Counted from the stretch's first letter, positions 8,476 to 17,102 are shown. The stretch is DNA of 64,000 bases from Candidatus Nitrosopelagicus brevis (GCF_000812185.1 NZ_CP007026.1:328426-392425); one strand, 5' to 3'. Notes: a model not told the origin generated them from the letters alone. Translations and numbers: made by a program.

Positions 8476-8957
8476 ATTGATTTTTTAATTAATTTTCTAT
8501 TTAATTTATTTCCACATATTGGGCATTCTTTTTCTTTTGAAAATTCTTTTCCACATATTGAGCAATAACTTATCCATTTTCCAACAGTTTTAATTCCTTT
8601 AGTCATTAACGGAGAAGTTTTAATTTTTAGCTGTTTTGCAACATTTGTAACTGCAAAATCATCTGTAATCAGTTCACAATCATTTTCTAATGCTAATGCA
8701 ATGATTGACATATCCTGTTTGGAAATTGTTGTGCTATCTCCTGTTTTTATTGATGCATCTTTGACAATGGCAATATTTTTTTCACTTGGATCTCTAATCT
8801 GAAGTCTGTTTGTTTGTTGTAACATCTCAAGTGCACCTTGTTTTGCTTTGATATGTTGAATTTCTTCATATACAATACTAGTTGTCATAAAAGAATCATT
8901 AGAAACAAATGGTATTCCTGCATAAAATGCAGTAGCATCTAAAATTTTAGAATCCAA
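8472..8957 (-). CDS. nob1: PIN-domain rRNA endonuclease Nob1 homologue
   Basis: Nob1 cleaves the 3' end of pre-16S/18S rRNA during small-subunit maturation. The 161-residue protein has a PIN domain starting with the acidic LDATAFYAGIPF, a central KQDMSIIALALENDCELITD acidic cluster, and DDFAVTNVAKQL, followed by a zinc ribbon CSICGKEF(x4)ECPICGNKL. PIN then zinc ribbon is the archaeal Nob1 order. The gene overlaps the 3' end of NAD kinase by 11 bp and appears to be its downstream operon partner. Confidence 0.9.
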   Translation of the reverse strand: MDSKILDATAFYAGIPFVSNDSFMTTSIVYEEIQHIKAKQGALEMLQQTNRLQIRDPSEKNIAIVKDASIKTGDSTTISKQDMSIIALALENDCELITDDFAVTNVAKQLKIKTSPLMTKGIKTVGKWISYCSICGKEFSKEKECPICGNKLNRKLIKKSI

Positions 8958-9762
8958 GTTTATTCATTTGTCTTAGACCTTTTTTCTTTAACCTAACAAA
9001 AACTGCTTGTTTTTTAAATTTCTTAATTGTAATTTTTTGATCAAATTCAGATGATTTTATCATTTGTGCATCCATTACTATGTTACAATCATGTGAACAG
9101 TTTATCTCAATTTTTTCATCTGGAACTACAATTGACGGTAATCTATGTACTGGAGCAACTGGTGTTATTATCAGAACATCTAAACTCTCATGCAATAATG
9201 GACCTCCAATTGAAAAAGAATGTCCTGTAGATCCACTAGGTGTTGAAATTATCACCCCATCCATTTTTTGTTTTACTGTATCATTTTGGAATTTAATTTC
9301 AAACTCTGCTGTTTTTGTTAGATTTTTGCGATTAACATAAATTTCATTTAATGCAGGTGAAAATTCTTCACCATTGCATGATGCTACAACTCTTGTTCTT
9401 TTATCCAACCAAATGTCATCTTTTCCAATTGCTGTAACTGCATCATCAAAATCATCTAGTGTTATCTCTGAAAGTATTCCACGATTTCCTCCAACATTTA
9501 TTGTTAAAATTGGAGTCTCATTTCGAAGATTTCTAAATGCTCTTAATGTAGTTCCATCTCCTCCTAAAGTCACCACTAAATCTAATTTAATTTTTGAAAA
9601 CTCTTCAAGTGATTCAACTTTTTCTGCTCCTGATACGCTGACTGGAGCAATTGTATAGACTTTGATCTTTTTTGCAATTAGCTTCTTTGAAATCATCTCT
9701 GCGGCATCTTCAGAAATCTTTGATCCAAATTTACTTACTATTGCAACTTTGTTTAGTTTCAA
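8947..9762 (-). CDS. nadK: NAD kinase
   Basis: Phosphorylates NAD to NADP. The 271-residue protein shows the diagnostic LVVTLGGDGTTLRAFRNL at about residues 82-99, NVGGNRGILSEI, and the catalytic-site DGVIISTPSGSTGHSFSIGG. The start at 9762 lies about 24 bases downstream of an AT-rich TTTAAAT box on the minus strand (around 9786-9792), consistent with a leaderless transcript. nob1 follows with an 11-bp overlap. The gene is divergent from the ferredoxin gene at 9893. Confidence 0.95.
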   Translation of the reverse strand: MKLNKVAIVSKFGSKISEDAAEMISKKLIAKKIKVYTIAPVSVSGAEKVESLEEFSKIKLDLVVTLGGDGTTLRAFRNLRNETPILTINVGGNRGILSEITLDDFDDAVTAIGKDDIWLDKRTRVVASCNGEEFSPALNEIYVNRKNLTKTAEFEIKFQNDTVKQKMDGVIISTPSGSTGHSFSIGGPLLHESLDVLIITPVAPVHRLPSIVVPDEKIEINCSHDCNIVMDAQMIKSSEFDQKITIKKFKKQAVFVRLKKKGLRQMNKLGF

Positions 9763-9813
9763 GCAGTCTCTTCACCTTATATCGTATTTAAAAATGATAT
9801 TGCCTTATTTACG

Positions 9814-9827
9814 AATGATTCATCATT
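9814..9827. promoter_or_regulatory. Inverted repeat between nadK and ferredoxin genes
   Basis: A perfect 6-bp inverted repeat, AATGAT then TC then ATCATT, lies in the 130-bp divergent promoter region. It is upstream of the minus-strand nadK TATA box and of the plus-strand TATA box at 9863. It could be an operator for either gene, but palindromes of this length occur by chance in AT-rich DNA. Confidence 0.25.
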
Positions 9828-9862
9828 TTTCATGAATATTTTTCACAATTATTCGATAACGT

Positions 9863-9869
9863 TTTTAAA
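9863..9869 (+). promoter_or_regulatory. TATA box of the ferredoxin gene
   Basis: TTTTAAA within GTTTTTAAAG, centred about 27 bases upstream of the ATG at 9893. That distance places the transcription start at or next to the start codon, so a leaderless mRNA is likely. The same TTTTTAAAG form recurs before 17444. Confidence 0.6.
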
Positions 9870-9892
9870 GAATTGAACTCGAATTAACATAA

Positions 9893-10846
9893 ATGTCTCT
9901 GTTACTCAAAGATCGAGTTTACACAATGGAATCTCAAACTGCAAAACGAGGTGTATATCCATTACATGGATTTAAACTGGGACTATATCGTTTGCCTTTC
10001 AAATTAGATGATCCACTTGAAATCAAATCTATTCATGATGGATTGAAAAAAGCATTTGAAATGGAAATCTATGCAGATAGAATATTTGCAACATATCATT
10101 GGTCTGAAGAAAACATGCCTGACCAATTTGCAAAAGATTATGAAAAAGTTGACTTGAATGTAACAGTTGAAATTGTAACAGGTGATGTTGTCGATATAAT
10201 TTATCAAATTTGGCCTATTGACAAATTTGGTGATCCACATTGGTTAAAAGATTATAGGAAAAAGGCTGACCACTTTGCAAAAATGGTTACTGATACTATT
10301 TTACGTAATACAATACTTGAAGAAAAATTCCGTGCTGCATTAATGAAAACTGAAAAAATTTCTGAAAAAGAATCTATCAAACGTTTGGAAGAATTAACAC
10401 CGTTGGCAATGATTGTTCTTAATGCAAAACCAAAACCAAAGGCTGCATCTGAAGAAGAAATTGAAGAAATTGATGATGCTAATGTTGAAGCACTAGATGG
10501 TGCAAAACCTGGACCAATTGATGTTGATTATAAATCAAAAATGAAACAATCTCCATCATTCGAAGCTGAAACCGGTCATGAGATTAAAACATGGGGTCGA
10601 GTTGGAACTGAAAATGCAATTATGGGTGTTTGGGGTGAGTTTGTTTCAGTTGATTTTGATATTTGTGTTGCAGATGGTGCATGCATCGATGCATGTCCTG
10701 TTGCTGTTTATGAATTTGTAGAATTCTCTGGAAATGCTGCTTCTGATAAGAAACCATTAATGTCAAAAGAACCAGATTGTATATTTTGTCTAGCATGTGA
10801 GGGCGTTTGTCCTCCAAAAGCCATTAAGATCTTTGAACAAAAGTAA
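9893..10846 (+). CDS. Ferredoxin-domain protein with long N-terminal domain
   Basis: Protein of 317 residues with a C-terminal two-cluster ferredoxin domain (about 245-317): CVADGACIDACPV and CIFCLACEGVCPPKAI. That tail resembles Sulfolobus-type ferredoxins, including the shared WG(x)VGTxxxxxGxWG lead-in and the VDFDICVADGACI stretch. Residues 1-150 form a separate, mostly alpha/beta region I do not recognise (YPLHGFKLGLYRLPF, AEENMPDQFAKDYEK-like). Residues 185-220 are acidic linker. It is a single gene with a strong leaderless promoter, consistent with high expression as an electron carrier. Partner and function of the N-terminal part are unknown. Confidence 0.8.
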   Translation: MSLLLKDRVYTMESQTAKRGVYPLHGFKLGLYRLPFKLDDPLEIKSIHDGLKKAFEMEIYADRIFATYHWSEENMPDQFAKDYEKVDLNVTVEIVTGDVVDIIYQIWPIDKFGDPHWLKDYRKKADHFAKMVTDTILRNTILEEKFRAALMKTEKISEKESIKRLEELTPLAMIVLNAKPKPKAASEEEIEEIDDANVEALDGAKPGPIDVDYKSKMKQSPSFEAETGHEIKTWGRVGTENAIMGVWGEFVSVDFDICVADGACIDACPVAVYEFVEFSGNAASDKKPLMSKEPDCIFCLACEGVCPPKAIKIFEQK

Positions 10847-10898
10847 TATCTCTGATTTCAGATATATAGCACCTATACAATTTTCAAAGTGATAGACA

Positions 10899-12917
10899 TT
10901 GGAAGGTAATCCATTCACTCAATTTGTATTTCAAATTTTCATATTTTGCGCAATTTTGATTATTGGATATACCTGTAACTTCTATTATTTGGCCTTTTTG
11001 TCCAGTCGTAGAAAGGAGAATGATTCCGTTATCGAGGTGGGTGAACCAACTATCACAATTCAACTTCCAATTTACAATGAAAAATATGTTGCAACAAGAT
11101 TAGTTGATGCTGTTTGCCAACAGGATTATCCAAAAGATAAGATGCGTATAATGGTCTTAGATGATTCTGACGATGATACTGTTGAAACAATGTCAAATAC
11201 TGTAAAAAAATATCAAAGTTTGGGATTTGATATTGAACATGTTCGTAGAGGAACGCGAACTGGATACAAGGCTGGTGCTTTAAAACATGCAATGAAATCT
11301 ACTGATAGTGAATTTGTTGCAATTTTTGATGCAGATTTTATTCCACCAACATGGTATCTGAAAAAAGCAATGCCACATTTTGCAAAATCAAACATTGGTC
11401 TCGTTCAATGTAGGTGGGGTCATATCAATGAAAATTATTCAGCTCTTACACAGGCTCAAGCATTAAATTTAGACTTTCATTTTTTGGTAGAGCAAAAAGC
11501 AAAAAGCAATTCTAAATTATTTATGAATTTTAATGGAACTGCTGGTATCTGGAGAAAAGAATGCATTGATGATGCTGGTGGTTGGCATACTGCTACCCTT
11601 GTTGAAGATTTAGATCTTAGTTATAGGGCACAAATGAAAGGTTGGAAATGTCTATTTTTACCTGACATAGTAGTTGATGCTGAACTTCCAGTTCAAATGA
11701 ATGGTGCAAAAAGGCAACAGTTCCGTTGGGCTAAAGGATCAATACAATGTGCCGTAAAACTACTTGGAGATATTCTAGTTAAAAGAAAAATAGCATTTGA
11801 TACTAAACTTCAAGCTTTCATCCAACTTACTAGACATATTGTTTTCCCATTAATGTTAATACAATTCATTACACTTCCAATACTTCTTGCATCTGAAGTT
11901 AATCTTTACATTGTTAGCTTTTTACCTGCATTAACTCTTGCAACATATCTTGCTATGGGACCTGGTGCATATCTTCTTGTTATTCATAAAATGTACAAAA
12001 ATGATTGGAAAGCAAAGGCCAAAGCATTACCATATCTACTTGTTTACTCAATTGGAATGTCTGTAAATAACACTGTAGCAGTATTTGATGGCGTGTTTGG
12101 AAAAAAGAATGAATTTCTTAGAACTCCAAAATATGGAATTGTTAAAAATGATGATGATTGGCGAGATAAAGCATACAATTTACCATTTTCAAAGACCACT
12201 TTACTGGAAATGTTCTTTGCCGTATACGGTATGCTCGGAATATTCATAGCAATATTTTCTAATAATCCAATATTTGTGCCTATAATTGCTTTACAGGCTC
12301 TTGGATTCTTTTACATTGCGTGGCTAAGCTTCTCTCATACAAGATATAAAAGACCACAATCCACAAAGCATCAATTAACAAAGGAAGAAAAAATGGCTAA
12401 TCGTTTCTATAAACTTGCACTCGGCGGAATATTCGCAATAATCATAATTGGTGGTTACATGGCATTCACTGGTTATGCTAACGATGTATATCCTCTTGAT
12501 CAATCTGTAGGTTTCTTAGATAGAATTGTAGCAACATCAGATCCTCAATCAATCATTGCTGATATTAATTCAATTAAAGCAAACTTACCTGAAACAGGTA
12601 ATCCTGTTTGGATCTTTCCAACAGACTCTACTAATTTTGTAAGAATACAAGCTGATCTTGATACAATGTTGATTAGTGCAGAAAAAATTGCTGCAGTACC
12701 AACTGACAGTGCTGCATATCATACTGGCATGTTAGATATCAACAGTCGTTCTGTACTTATTCAGGAAAATATTTCTGATGCCATTCCTTACATGTACGTT
12801 AGTTTTTCAAATATTATATTCAGTTCTATATGGATTGCAGCAATCTTGGGAATATTTGCTGTTCTCAATAAAAAGAAACAGAAAATGCAAGAATATGATG
12901 TATCACAAGATGTCTAA
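10899..12917 (+). CDS. Membrane glycosyltransferase, family 2 (cellulose-synthase-like)
   Basis: Processive-type GT2 enzyme of 672 residues. A TM helix at about residues 8-30 is followed by the cytosolic catalytic domain: PTITIQLPIYNEKYVATRLV, DDSDDDT, FDADFIPP (metal-binding DxD), VEDLDLSYRAQMKG, and RQQFRWAKGSIQ (QxxRW motif). Several TM helices follow (about 305-365, 395-470), then a further TM near 490-510. An extracytoplasmic segment of about 120 residues and a last TM near 630-650 end the protein. It probably builds or exports a surface polysaccharide or glycolipid; the substrate cannot be read from sequence. The start is TTG at 10899; no ATG precedes the first TM. It ends in a four-base convergent overlap with the coiled-coil gene. 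Confidence 0.88.
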   Translation: MEGNPFTQFVFQIFIFCAILIIGYTCNFYYLAFLSSRRKENDSVIEVGEPTITIQLPIYNEKYVATRLVDAVCQQDYPKDKMRIMVLDDSDDDTVETMSNTVKKYQSLGFDIEHVRRGTRTGYKAGALKHAMKSTDSEFVAIFDADFIPPTWYLKKAMPHFAKSNIGLVQCRWGHINENYSALTQAQALNLDFHFLVEQKAKSNSKLFMNFNGTAGIWRKECIDDAGGWHTATLVEDLDLSYRAQMKGWKCLFLPDIVVDAELPVQMNGAKRQQFRWAKGSIQCAVKLLGDILVKRKIAFDTKLQAFIQLTRHIVFPLMLIQFITLPILLASEVNLYIVSFLPALTLATYLAMGPGAYLLVIHKMYKNDWKAKAKALPYLLVYSIGMSVNNTVAVFDGVFGKKNEFLRTPKYGIVKNDDDWRDKAYNLPFSKTTLLEMFFAVYGMLGIFIAIFSNNPIFVPIIALQALGFFYIAWLSFSHTRYKRPQSTKHQLTKEEKMANRFYKLALGGIFAIIIIGGYMAFTGYANDVYPLDQSVGFLDRIVATSDPQSIIADINSIKANLPETGNPVWIFPTDSTNFVRIQADLDTMLISAEKIAAVPTDSAAYHTGMLDINSRSVLIQENISDAIPYMYVSFSNIIFSSIWIAAILGIFAVLNKKKQKMQEYDVSQDV

Positions 12918-14125
12918 GAAATACCTAATTCATTCCTAATTTCATCAACTGCACGAATTCCAAAAATGTCTCTAACTTGAGGAATTCTTATTGATTCTTT
13001 TAGTAATTCTTTTCCCAAGTTTTCTGCCATTACATTTAGTACTTCTGAAAATCGTAATTCCCATTTATCTGCACAATCAAGTATTTTTCCTACCGCCCAT
13101 TGTCTAACTTCATGTGGTAATGGAATTTTGTCATCTGTCTCAATTGAGAGTTTATCAAATAAATTAATTAGTTCAGTTGTTTGAGATGCCATTTTTTCCA
13201 CATCTTTAATATCTCCATATTTTGATTCTGCTTGCATCCTGATACTTGATTGATATTCATTAAGTTTCAGAATTGCCATCACTTCTTTTGAACTGTCATC
13301 TGAAGCCTTGTTTGTGACTCCTTTTACACCTTGTATTTCCTGCATAACTTTGTCTGTTTTTCGATGAAATTCTGAGGCAATTTGGTCTGAACGGTCAATC
13401 ATATTTGAAATATTTGATATTTTCTCTTCAATTTCAGATTTGAATGTCTTCATTCCATCTCCTATCAATGAAGAAATTTTTGGATTTGAAACTATTCCTC
13501 CAATCTCATTTTTGAGATTAGACATATCTTTTCCAATATCTCCTGTTCTGTTAGTAATTGATTTGATATTTTCTCTAAGCTCCTCAATTTGTGATGTGAG
13601 ATTTCCTTCTGTTTTAGTTGGAACTTTATCCATCTTCTCTTTTACTTCGTCTACTCTGTTTGCAATCTTCATAATCATCTTTGAATTATTTTGAATTGAT
13701 GCCTTGCTTTCTGCAATTGACTTGATTATTTCATTTGTTTTTGGACCTGTTTTCTGATTTTCATTTATTTTTGCAATTTTTTTATCAAATTCTTCTGTCT
13801 GTTTATTCAATTTTGAAATAAATTGTTCATGTACTTTTACCTGATTTAATCCTGCAAACAATCTTTGTGTATCTTCTTCAATTATGTCCATTTGTTTTGC
13901 TTGTTTTTGCATTTGAGACATTGCTAAATTTAATGATTGCATCATATCACTCATTGAGACTAAAACTTTCTGATTATCTTTGAAGATCTTAGCCATTCCT
14001 TTAATCTCTCTTGATAACGCCTTTGTTGACTCTGAAACTGTGTTTACTTTATTGAATAGTTGAGACGTATTTGGTTCTCTTTTTGGTTTGGCAGATTGTT
14101 TTTTTGATTTTTTTCTTTCTACCAT
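12914..14125 (-). CDS. Long coiled-coil protein of unknown function
   Basis: A 403-residue protein that I do not recognise. It opens with a basic segment (MVERKKSKKQSAKPKREPN). Residues 20-300 are mostly heptad-patterned helix with few prolines (for example SESTKALSREIKGMAKIF and EIEEKISNISNMIDR). A compact alpha-helical C-terminal domain at about 305-403 contains PHEVRQWAVGKILDCADKWE and PQVRDIFGIRAVDEIR. No signal peptide or TM helix is visible. The layout suggests a cytoplasmic structural, chromosome-associated or signalling scaffold, but this is only by analogy. It is a monocistronic gene convergent with the glycosyltransferase. Confidence 0.75.
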   Translation of the reverse strand: MVERKKSKKQSAKPKREPNTSQLFNKVNTVSESTKALSREIKGMAKIFKDNQKVLVSMSDMMQSLNLAMSQMQKQAKQMDIIEEDTQRLFAGLNQVKVHEQFISKLNKQTEEFDKKIAKINENQKTGPKTNEIIKSIAESKASIQNNSKMIMKIANRVDEVKEKMDKVPTKTEGNLTSQIEELRENIKSITNRTGDIGKDMSNLKNEIGGIVSNPKISSLIGDGMKTFKSEIEEKISNISNMIDRSDQIASEFHRKTDKVMQEIQGVKGVTNKASDDSSKEVMAILKLNEYQSSIRMQAESKYGDIKDVEKMASQTTELINLFDKLSIETDDKIPLPHEVRQWAVGKILDCADKWELRFSEVLNVMAENLGKELLKESIRIPQVRDIFGIRAVDEIRNELGIS

Positions 14126-14187
14126 GCAATCTAAAGTTACATTCCTAGTTTAAAAAGTGGGGTATAAAAAAAGAAAAACGAGGGGGA

Positions 14188-14295
14188 TTATTTGTTGATA
14201 ATCTCTGGGTCGTGTAACAACTGGTGAAATGTTTTCTCAGCCAATCCGTTTTGGCTTTCAGTAAAGCCTTTGTCACAATATTCGCATTGTATCAT
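14188..14295 (-). CDS. Tiny C2H2 zinc-finger-like protein (35 aa)
   Basis: ATG at 14295 to TAA at 14188-14190. The product begins MIQCEYCDKGFTESQNGLAE and continues to a basic/acidic tail; it carries C4-x2-C7-x16-H24-x3-H28, a C2H2-like ligand set with a longer loop than the classical x12. At 35 residues it would be a single free-standing finger. The ORF is preceded by a perfect palindrome and a TATA-like TATATA at the right distance for a leaderless transcript. Free-standing archaeal C2H2 microproteins are known to exist, but this one has no function assigned by me. It could also be chance, since 35 codons is short. Confidence 0.55.
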   Translation of the reverse strand: MIQCEYCDKGFTESQNGLAEKTFHQLLHDPEIINK

Positions 14296-14298
14296 GTA

Positions 14299-14315
14299 TA
14301 CCGTATAGTACGGTA
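14299..14315. promoter_or_regulatory. 17-bp palindrome upstream of tiny zinc-finger ORF
   Basis: Perfect inverted repeat TACCGTA-TAG-TACGGTA (7-bp arms, 3-nt spacer). It lies between a TATATA element (about 14321-14327 on the minus strand reading) and the ATG at 14295, covering the expected transcription start. A further ATACCG half-copy is at 14325-14330. The position fits a repressor operator. No regulator can be named from sequence. Confidence 0.5.
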
Positions 14316-14460
14316 CGATATATACCGAAGGTTCTATTAAAATAACCATTTCTGGTCAGATACCCCAGAGCTTATTTCTTCATTAATCAGACACTCTGAT
14401 CATCATCCCAGATATTATAGTGAAAAATTCCTTAAAATAAAGCCGTATCCTGAAAATCGT

Positions 14461-14467
14461 TTTAAAT
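14461..14467 (+). promoter_or_regulatory. TATA box of the Kef-type antiporter gene
   Basis: TTTAAAT about 27 bases before the ATG at 14491, in the context CGTTTTAAATTAACC. The spacing implies a transcription start at or within a few bases of the start codon. Confidence 0.55.
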
Positions 14468-14490
14468 TAACCAATACACTATATACATAG

Positions 14491-15813
14491 ATGCAAAATA
14501 TTTTCCTCCAGCTAGGTAGTGGAGAAAGCGAAAGTGCAATAGAAGGAGGTATCTGGACTTTACTTGATAAAATTAATCCATTACAGATGCCTCATGACAA
14601 CTTTGTTACTGATTTGGCAGTGATAATGATTCTTGCAGGAATTGTTACCCTTGCATTCTTTAAGATACGACAACCACTAATCATTGGATACCTTTTTGCA
14701 GGAATGTTGATTGGACCACTATCTCCAATTTGGACATCGTTTCTTCCCGAAAGTGGATCTGGTGATCATGGTGGTACTTCGGTAGGTATACTCTCTGATA
14801 TTGCTGCACTAAACGTCTTTGCAGAGATTGGTGTTATTTTACTATTGTTTGTAATAGGAATAGAATTTCCATTTGCAAAAATCCGTTCTATTGGAAAAGT
14901 AGCTATTGGTGTAGGAAGCTTGGGTCTATTTTTAACATTAATTGCTGTATTCTATGCATCAACTTTACTTGGATTAGGATTTATGGATGCATTATTCATA
15001 TCTGCTGCTTTGTCTATTAGCAGTACTGCAATAATTGTAAAAGTTTTAGAAGAAGCGGGGAAAATCAAAAAAGAATCTTCCATTCTTGTATTAGGCATAC
15101 TAATTGTTGAGGATGTTATAGCTGTAATCCTAATTGCATCATTAGAATCAATTGCATTGGCAGGAACTGTCTCTATTGAGGGTGCAGTTACCGTAGTAGT
15201 AGTTGCCACTATTTTGATTGTAGGTACATTTACGGTTGGTATACGTACGGTGCCAAAACTAGTAGATAAAGTTGCAAGTGCTGAGAATCGAGAAATTTTA
15301 CTACTTAGTGTTTTAGGTGTATGCTTTGGCTATGCTTTGCTTGCTAATGTTGTAGGCTTATCTGTAGCAATTGGAGCATTTCTTGCAGGTGTTCTTGTCG
15401 CTGAATCAAAATCTGCAGAAGTTTCAAAAATATTATCTAGTCCAATTAAAGACATGTTTGTTGCAATCTTCTTCGTATCTGTCGGTGCGCTGATGGATGT
15501 AAGTCAATTAGAAAATTATATTTTCATAGCTCTCGCTTTGATTGCAATTGCAATGGGAATGAAGTTTGGAGGAAATATGTTGGGAAATATACTAATGCGT
15601 CAACCGCGAGGAAAATCGCTTCGTTCAGCATTTACCCTTGGTGCTCCAAGAGGTGAATTCTCTATTGTTATAATCAAAGTTGGTGTGGATGCTGGAGTTG
15701 TTAGCGCATTTTTGTTCCCTTTGATAGGTATAATTTCCATTATCACTGCATTTATCACGCCATTTTTGGTAAAAGCAAGTGACTACGTGGTTCCAAAATT
15801 AACGAGGAAATAA
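14491..15813 (+). CDS. Kef-type monovalent cation:proton antiporter (CPA2)
   Basis: Membrane antiporter of 440 residues with about 12 TM helices. Recognised from FKIRQPLIIGYLFAGMLIGP, VIGIEFPFAKIRSIGK, SISSTAIIVKVLEE and ILIVEDVIAVILIASL, the last containing the ED pair expected in ion exchange. GAFLAGVLVAES and FFVSVGALMD are further Kef-family segments. There is no C-terminal TrkA/RCK nucleotide-binding domain, so regulation must come from elsewhere. The next gene starts one base after the stop and may encode a cytosolic partner. A likely role is K+ or Na+ homeostasis; which ion is carried cannot be told. Confidence 0.9.
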   Translation: MQNIFLQLGSGESESAIEGGIWTLLDKINPLQMPHDNFVTDLAVIMILAGIVTLAFFKIRQPLIIGYLFAGMLIGPLSPIWTSFLPESGSGDHGGTSVGILSDIAALNVFAEIGVILLLFVIGIEFPFAKIRSIGKVAIGVGSLGLFLTLIAVFYASTLLGLGFMDALFISAALSISSTAIIVKVLEEAGKIKKESSILVLGILIVEDVIAVILIASLESIALAGTVSIEGAVTVVVVATILIVGTFTVGIRTVPKLVDKVASAENREILLLSVLGVCFGYALLANVVGLSVAIGAFLAGVLVAESKSAEVSKILSSPIKDMFVAIFFVSVGALMDVSQLENYIFIALALIAIAMGMKFGGNMLGNILMRQPRGKSLRSAFTLGAPRGEFSIVIIKVGVDAGVVSAFLFPLIGIISIITAFITPFLVKASDYVVPKLTRK

Positions 15814-15814
15814 C

Positions 15815-16258
15815 ATGTCAAATAACGAATTAAATGAATTTTTGAAAAATTCTCATAAAGATCTGTCTGTAGAAGATTTTGAGGGAAAACAAGTTCCATG
15901 TATTGGATTTGAAGGACAAAAGTTTGATGACATGTTAAACAAGGTTGCAGGAAAACCACTTTCTGTAGATACTAATCTGAATATATTACAAGATGGTTTA
16001 GGCCATGTCTTTGTTGAAATGCTTTTGACATTTTCACATGGGGGAATAAATGAAAAAATCTTAGTTAATGCTAATGAACATCTTGAATTTTTTGAATCAC
16101 TTGCAAAAAATACTATGCTTGCCATAGCATCCGTAAACCATCCTGAAAAAATTTTCATGATTCAATTACCAAAACCTGAAAAAACCTATGAAGCATTAGA
16201 AATAATAAAAAATGGATTAGCAAACGATCATTCAAAATCACAAATTGAAAATTCTTAA
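15815..16258 (+). CDS. Uncharacterised protein downstream of antiporter
   Basis: A 147-residue soluble protein that I do not recognise. The ATG at 15815 comes one base after the antiporter stop, so it is in the same operon and probably translationally coupled. It is alpha/beta in pattern, with GLGHVFVEMLLTFSHGGINE and LVNANEHLEFFESLAKNTML, and no TM helix, cysteine motif or signal peptide; only Cys29 is present. A role as a regulatory or accessory subunit of the antiporter, which lacks its own regulatory domain, is an inference from position only. Confidence 0.7.
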   Translation: MSNNELNEFLKNSHKDLSVEDFEGKQVPCIGFEGQKFDDMLNKVAGKPLSVDTNLNILQDGLGHVFVEMLLTFSHGGINEKILVNANEHLEFFESLAKNTMLAIASVNHPEKIFMIQLPKPEKTYEALEIIKNGLANDHSKSQIENS

Positions 16259-16282
16259 ATCAACTAACCTATACCTTATTTT

Positions 16283-17029
16283 ATGAAGATAGTTCAGTTA
16301 TCTGATGTACATTTTGGGACCCAATTCCGAGATGATATTTTTAATCAAGTAATTGATGAAGTTAACGAGTTATCTCCTGATGCTGTAATAATTACTGGTG
16401 ATTTGACCAATGAAGGTCTTAAAGAAGAATATGAGGGATGCAAGGAACTCATCTCAAAAATCAATGTTAAAAAAGTAATTGCTGTAAGTGGAAATCATGA
16501 TTATAGAAATACTGGGTATCTTCATTTTAAGAAATATTTTCCATTTCAAACAATTAATGAACTAGATGATGATGTAGTGGTTGTTACTCTTGGTACTGCT
16601 AGGCCTGACCGTGATGAAGGTGAGGTTGGATATAGACAAACATTGTGGCTTGAAAGAACTATGAAAAAATTTGAGAATAAAGTAACAATTCTTGCAATGC
16701 ATCATCATTTGATAGGAATCCCTGATACTGGTTCTGATAGATTAACCATTATTGATGCTGGTGATGTTCTGCGTGCTACACTTGATGCAAAGGTAAATCT
16801 GGTTTTATGTGGGCACAAACATAGACCTTGGATGTGGGATTTCAGTAATTTACTAATTGCTAATGCTGGAACAACATCATCTAAACGTGTGAGAGGTTTC
16901 TTTGAAAATAGTTATAACATAATCACTGTTGAAAATAAAAAAATCCAGGTTGATCTTAAAGTTGTAGGTGGAAAAAGAACTCCCTTACAAGATATCACAA
17001 ATAATTATGCTCGATTTGAAGATGAATAA
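16283..17029 (+). CDS. Calcineurin-like metallophosphoesterase
   Basis: Binuclear-metal phosphoesterase of 248 residues related to the 3',5'-cAMP phosphodiesterase/CpdA group. The metal-ligand motifs occur in the standard order: DVHFG (residues 8-12), GDLTNEG, GNHDY, then AMHHHLIG and GHKHRPW. The substrate is unknown; archaeal members are often annotated only generically. It lies 24 bp after the antiporter partner gene, so it may share that transcript. The tRNA-Ser gene follows 73 bp downstream. Confidence 0.9.
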   Translation: MKIVQLSDVHFGTQFRDDIFNQVIDEVNELSPDAVIITGDLTNEGLKEEYEGCKELISKINVKKVIAVSGNHDYRNTGYLHFKKYFPFQTINELDDDVVVVTLGTARPDRDEGEVGYRQTLWLERTMKKFENKVTILAMHHHLIGIPDTGSDRLTIIDAGDVLRATLDAKVNLVLCGHKHRPWMWDFSNLLIANAGTTSSKRVRGFFENSYNIITVENKKIQVDLKVVGGKRTPLQDITNNYARFEDE

Positions 17030-17102
17030 TTTTTTCCACATATTTTCGTTCTAATTATATCTCAAGTTATACTAATTAACCAACATAATTCAATCAGTTT
17101 GA

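Larger units (their letters stand above)
14126..14490. other. 365-bp intergenic region with a tiny ORF and palindrome
   Basis: This is the longest gap between clear genes. It holds a 35-codon zinc-finger-like ORF on the minus strand (14188-14295), a 17-bp palindrome (14299-14315) with TATA-like DNA beyond it, and about 120 bp of unassigned sequence (14340-14460). The antiporter promoter lies at 14461. I see no RNA gene that I can support here. Confidence 0.6.

Noticed and set aside
12044-12247. 67-codon minus-strand frame inside the glycosyltransferase gene
   Set aside because: Antisense shadow without motif support.
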